Positions 6,942-8,756 of a DNA stretch of 8,756 nt are shown piece by piece. Position numbers and translations under genes: made by a program. The notes under the pieces are model-generated. The model was not told the DNA's origin and did no database searches. It worked only from the letters and a program-made list of their open reading frames with translations. The stretch covers positions 1-8,756 of the forward strand of contig JAEZKI010000096.1 in the NCBI GenBank assembly GCA_023415525.1, given 5' to 3'. Each line of letters opens with the position of its first letter. Position 1 is the stretch's first letter. Origin of the DNA: Bacillota bacterium (GTDB lineage: Bacteria > Bacillota > Clostridia > Lachnospirales > Cellulosilyticaceae).

Positions 6942-7152
6942 AGGGATCTTCTCCTTCTCTTTAAACTCTTAATTACACATCCATCTTTTTATATTATAAT
7001 CTAACTATTTACTTTCTCCCTCTTTTATCATAAGAAGTGTATTTTTAATCATAAAATGCTTTTTATTTTACTTTTTTATATTAAATATATGTCATTAAGA
7101 CATTAATACTTCTAAGAGACTCTTCATTTAAATATTAAAATTACTTTATGTC

Positions 7153-7275
7153 ATGGCACCCTCTCCAGAAATTCCTAATAATAACACACAAAATATTTTG
7201 TATACTTTATTTTTCATAATATATTTACTTTTAGTTTACTTTTTAATTTTACTTTTAGGTCTAAATTTTATATAA
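7153..7275 (+). CDS. Possible 40-residue single-helix membrane peptide (unproven small ORF)
   Basis: An ATG at 7153 opens a frame of 40 codons ending in TAA at 7273-7275. The product would have a polar head (MAPSPEIPNNNTQN) and one long hydrophobic stretch from about residue 15 to 40. Against it: there is no Shine-Dalgarno sequence in front, the hydrophobic half is encoded by the TTTACTTTTAG repeats and general AT-richness, and its end overlaps the -10 box of the next gene. In its favour: the first 30 bases are richer in GC than their surroundings, and it sits directly before a LytTR regulator, a family often linked to small peptides. I regard it as more likely spurious than real. Confidence 0.2.
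   Translation: MAPSPEIPNNNTQNILYTLFFIIYLLLVYFLILLLGLNFI
7224..7258 (+). repeat. Tandem 11-bp repeats overlapping the LytTR-gene promoter
   Basis: TTTACTTTTAG occurs identically at 7224-7234 and 7248-7258. The near copy TTTACTTTTTA lies between them at 7235-7245. Start-to-start distances are 11 and 13 bases, about one helical turn. The last copy contains the -35 box of the regulator gene. LytTR regulators typically bind pairs of short direct repeats on one face of the helix, so this could be an autoregulatory site (inference). Confidence 0.5.
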
Positions 7276-7276
7276 T
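7248..7276 (+). promoter_or_regulatory. Promoter of the LytTR regulator gene
   Basis: TTTACT (7248-7253), 17 bases, then TATAAT (7271-7276). The -35 matches the consensus at four of six positions and the -10 is perfect. The leader would be about 30 nt. Confidence 0.55.
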
Positions 7277-7312
7277 ATATGCCATAATATATTTTCTTAG
7301 GAGGACGTTTTC

Positions 7313-8065
7313 TTGAATATTAAAATAGCTGTATGTGATGATACTCCATTAGATATTAAGCACTTAGTAGCCATTATTGAAGAGTATGCTGCTACCCATC
7401 AAGAACACTATCATATAACATTATCTACTTTTTCTAATGGGGATTCTCTTATTGAAATTCTAGAAAAAGGAGAATCTTTTGATATTATTTTTTTAGATAT
7501 CATGATGCCTTATGTCAATGGTATAGAAGTTGCAAAAGAAATTCGACTTAATGACTCTGTTAGTAAAATCATTTTTTTAACTTCATCGAGTGAATTTGCT
7601 GTAGAATCTTATTCTGTCAATGCTTTTCATTATCTTTTAAAACCTGTTCAAGCAACACTTCTTAAAGAAGTATTAGATAATGCTCTTTTACAAGCTACCT
7701 CTTCCCAAAAAGAGAGTCTTCTGGTGTATTCAAAAAAAGCACTTATGAAAATTTATGTAGACGATATTGAATATATAGAGGTTAAAGGGCATATCCTTTA
7801 TTTTCATCTTAGAAATAATAAAATATTAGAGAGTTATGGCGTAATGACAAAACTTGAAAAAGCCCTTCTTGCTTATCCTAGTTTCATTAAACCTCATCGC
7901 TCTTATATCATAAATATGAATTATATTAGTCTCTTAACGCCAACTCAGGTTAAAACCCATAGCTATGCGCCTATTCCCATCTCCCGTATTAATTATCCTG
8001 GCTTAAAACAAGCCTATATGGACTACCTTTTTACAAAGGATACTCCTCCTACTACGATTGAATAA
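7313..8065 (+). CDS. LytTR-family response regulator (AgrA/LytR type)
   Basis: A 250-residue two-component response regulator. The receiver domain (about 2-125) has the acidic pair D9-D10 in VCDDTPLD, the phosphoacceptor D62 in IIFLDIMMP, T90 in IIFLTSS and the K110-P111 pair in YLLKP, all intact. The LytTR DNA-binding domain follows at about 136-240, including the family's IEYIEVKGHILYFHL and FIKPHRSYIINMNYI segments. Translation starts at TTG (7313), fixed by AGGAGG at 7299-7304, 8 nt upstream. No histidine kinase is adjacent: the gene is followed by a terminator and a convergent gene, so the regulator is an orphan here or has a distant partner. Its targets may include its own promoter and the divergent TM2/stalk genes, given the repeats in the shared region. 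Confidence 0.93.
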   Translation: MNIKIAVCDDTPLDIKHLVAIIEEYAATHQEHYHITLSTFSNGDSLIEILEKGESFDIIFLDIMMPYVNGIEVAKEIRLNDSVSKIIFLTSSSEFAVESYSVNAFHYLLKPVQATLLKEVLDNALLQATSSQKESLLVYSKKALMKIYVDDIEYIEVKGHILYFHLRNNKILESYGVMTKLEKALLAYPSFIKPHRSYIINMNYISLLTPTQVKTHSYAPIPISRINYPGLKQAYMDYLFTKDTPPTTIE

Positions 8066-8091
8066 AATTAATTATAGTTTTCAATTTAAAG

Positions 8092-8131
8092 GAATGTAGC
8101 AAGATAATTCTCTATTTGCTACATTCTTTTT
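8092..8131. terminator. Shared terminator between convergent LytTR and GNAT-like genes
   Basis: GAATGTAGCAA (8092-8102) pairs perfectly with TTGCTACATTC (8116-8126), followed by TTTTT (8127-8131). The T-run overlaps the stop codon (8130-8132) of the minus-strand gene. Read on the minus strand the hairpin is preceded by AAAAA and followed by a short CTTT, so it may also weakly stop that transcript. Confidence 0.88.
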
Positions 8132-8570
8132 AACTATTATTCTCCTGTACTCGCCTAAGGTCCCTTACTACATAATGTCCATAATCCCCTTCATAGAAAA
8201 TATAGTTTTTCGCTAAGGCATAAAAGGTACTATTGTAACCATATTTATTAACACAACTATCTTGTCTTTTAATACCTAACTTTTCACATATATGAGCCAA
8301 CTTAGGCGTTGTTACAAAAGGTAAAATAATATTATAGGCCTTTTGCTTACTTAAAAACTCCATTACACGGGTAGTATAACCTAAATTAGTATACTCTTCA
8401 TTAACGGAAATCTGCCTAATTATAAGGGTCCCATCCGTTTCCTCCTCATAAATAAGCCTTAAGTTCTTATTAATCACCAAACCTGTAACTAAAAGCTGCA
8501 TGGTTGACTTAGTTAAAATCTCTTCTACTTCAAAGCCTGCTTCTTCCATTATTTTCTTTAAATTACTCAT
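8130..8570 (-). CDS. GNAT-like acetyltransferase-fold protein, function unknown
   Basis: A 146-residue protein that I cannot assign to a named family. The middle, IIRQISVNEEYTNLGYTTRVMEFL (about 51-74, counted from the start used here), resembles the beta4-alpha3 region of GNAT acetyltransferases, where an R/QxxGxG/A loop holds acetyl-CoA. Here the loop reads YTNLGYT, which is a loose match. The later PKLAHICEKLGIKR resembles the usual C-terminal 'A..F.ekLGF' segment. The N-terminus (NLKKIMEEAGFEVEEI) is an amphipathic helix. The longer frame begins at 8603, but the AAGGAG site (8579-8584) lies inside it and points to the ATG at 8570. That upstream ATG also lies only a few bases from the predicted transcription start. 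No substrate can be inferred from its neighbours. Confidence is high that it is a gene and moderate for the fold. Confidence 0.6.
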   Translation of the reverse strand: MSNLKKIMEEAGFEVEEILTKSTMQLLVTGLVINKNLRLIYEEETDGTLIIRQISVNEEYTNLGYTTRVMEFLSKQKAYNIILPFVTTPKLAHICEKLGIKRQDSCVNKYGYNSTFYALAKNYIFYEGDYGHYVVRDLRRVQENNS

Positions 8571-8612
8571 ATTTCTTTCTCCTTTATCAAAATATTCAAA
8601 CATTTATTGCTA

Positions 8613-8641
8613 ATGATAGCACCATTTGTCTTAATTTTCAA
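8613..8641 (-). promoter_or_regulatory. Extended -10 promoter of the GNAT-like gene
   Basis: On the minus strand TTGAAA (plus 8636-8641) is followed by 17 bases and TATCAT (plus 8613-8618), with TG one base before the -10 box. Transcription would begin near 8606, about 36 nt before the ATG at 8570. Confidence 0.65.
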
Positions 8642-8668
8642 TAAAAAAGAAGATAATATCGTTATCTT
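8642..8668 (-). terminator. Terminator-like hairpin for a minus-strand unit beyond the right edge
   Basis: AAGATAA (8650-8656) and TTATCTT (8662-8668) pair around a 5-nt loop. On the minus strand the hairpin is followed by CTTTTTTAT, the layout of a factor-independent terminator. The stem is short and AT-rich. The remaining sequence up to 8756 has stops in all the minus-strand frames I read and shows no recognisable gene or tRNA. Confidence 0.45.
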
Positions 8669-8756
8669 ATAACCACATTATCTCCTCATTAACTTATACT
8701 ACCCCATAGAGTGTCTGCTACATGTCGTAACCTAGCACATACTCACCTTAATCTAC

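Larger units (their letters stand above)
6942..7312. promoter_or_regulatory. AT-rich intergenic region between divergent TM2 and LytTR genes
   Basis: 371 bases without an established gene. Toward the TM2 gene there is a TATAAT on the minus strand (plus 6993-6998), but no good -35 box. Five exact copies of TTTACTTT lie on the plus strand, starting at 7008, 7067, 7224, 7235 and 7248. Small palindromes occur at 7089-7103 (ATGTC-5-GACAT) and 7114-7124 (AAGAGACTCTT). A 40-codon ORF at 7153-7275 is listed separately. The length and the repeats suggest a regulated region, possibly bound by the LytTR protein itself. Confidence 0.5.

Noticed and set aside
7149..7223. A second short frame (about 23 codons) from the ATG at 7148-7150
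   Set aside because: No ribosome binding site, shorter than the overlapping 40-codon frame, and no recognisable signal.
8671..8756. tRNA, 5S rRNA or other known RNA at the right edge
   Set aside because: I could not fit a cloverleaf, a CCA end or any rRNA signature on either strand.
1..8756. Mobile element, phage, CRISPR array or toxin-antitoxin pair
   Set aside because: No transposase, integrase, terminal inverted repeats, spaced repeats of CRISPR type or toxin-like gene pair was seen.

Overview
The window reads as chromosomal DNA from an AT-rich Gram-positive anaerobe of the Clostridia, probably a plant-polysaccharide-degrading Lachnospiraceae-type organism (Cellulosilyticum-like is my guess from memory, not tested). 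The reasons are strong AGGAGG-type ribosome binding sites, sigma-A-like promoters, many factor-independent terminators, a lipoprotein sugar-binding protein, a GH105 pectin-fragment hydrolase, a 'copper amine oxidase N-terminal-like' stalk-domain protein and a LytTR response regulator. I see no transposase, phage gene, CRISPR array, tRNA or rRNA.

Left part (1-3804): a carbohydrate-uptake locus. On the minus strand, read from right to left, lie a sugar ABC substrate-binding lipoprotein (1305-2660), a cytoplasmic GH105 unsaturated glucuronyl/rhamnogalacturonyl hydrolase (140-1246) and the first 43 codons of an ABC sugar permease that runs off the left edge (1-131). A perfect 10-bp hairpin sits between the first two genes. 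The likely job is import of unsaturated pectin or rhamnogalacturonan oligosaccharides and their hydrolysis inside the cell. Divergently transcribed from the same control region is a sugar isomerase/epimerase-type TIM barrel (2897-3733). Each direction has a near-consensus promoter, and a perfect 7+1+7 palindrome (2791-2805) lies between them as a candidate operator.

Middle part (3805-5777): a full-length glutaminyl-tRNA synthetase gene with its own leader, which contains a 10-bp hairpin but no visible T-box, and a very long hairpin terminator.

Right part (5731-8756): on the minus strand, a secreted stalk-domain protein with a very acidic C-terminal module and, upstream of it, a small TM2-domain membrane protein. 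A 371-bp AT-rich intergenic region holds five exact TTTACTTT copies and an unproven 40-codon ORF. It separates them from a plus-strand LytTR response regulator that starts with TTG and has no kinase beside it. A shared terminator then separates that gene from a minus-strand GNAT-like protein of unknown function, which has an extended -10 promoter. A terminator-like hairpin near the right edge suggests another minus-strand transcription unit just outside the window.

Most of the window looks ordinary. The best candidates for new biology are the repeat-bearing LytTR/TM2 control region, the acidic module of the stalk protein and the operator between the divergent sugar genes.
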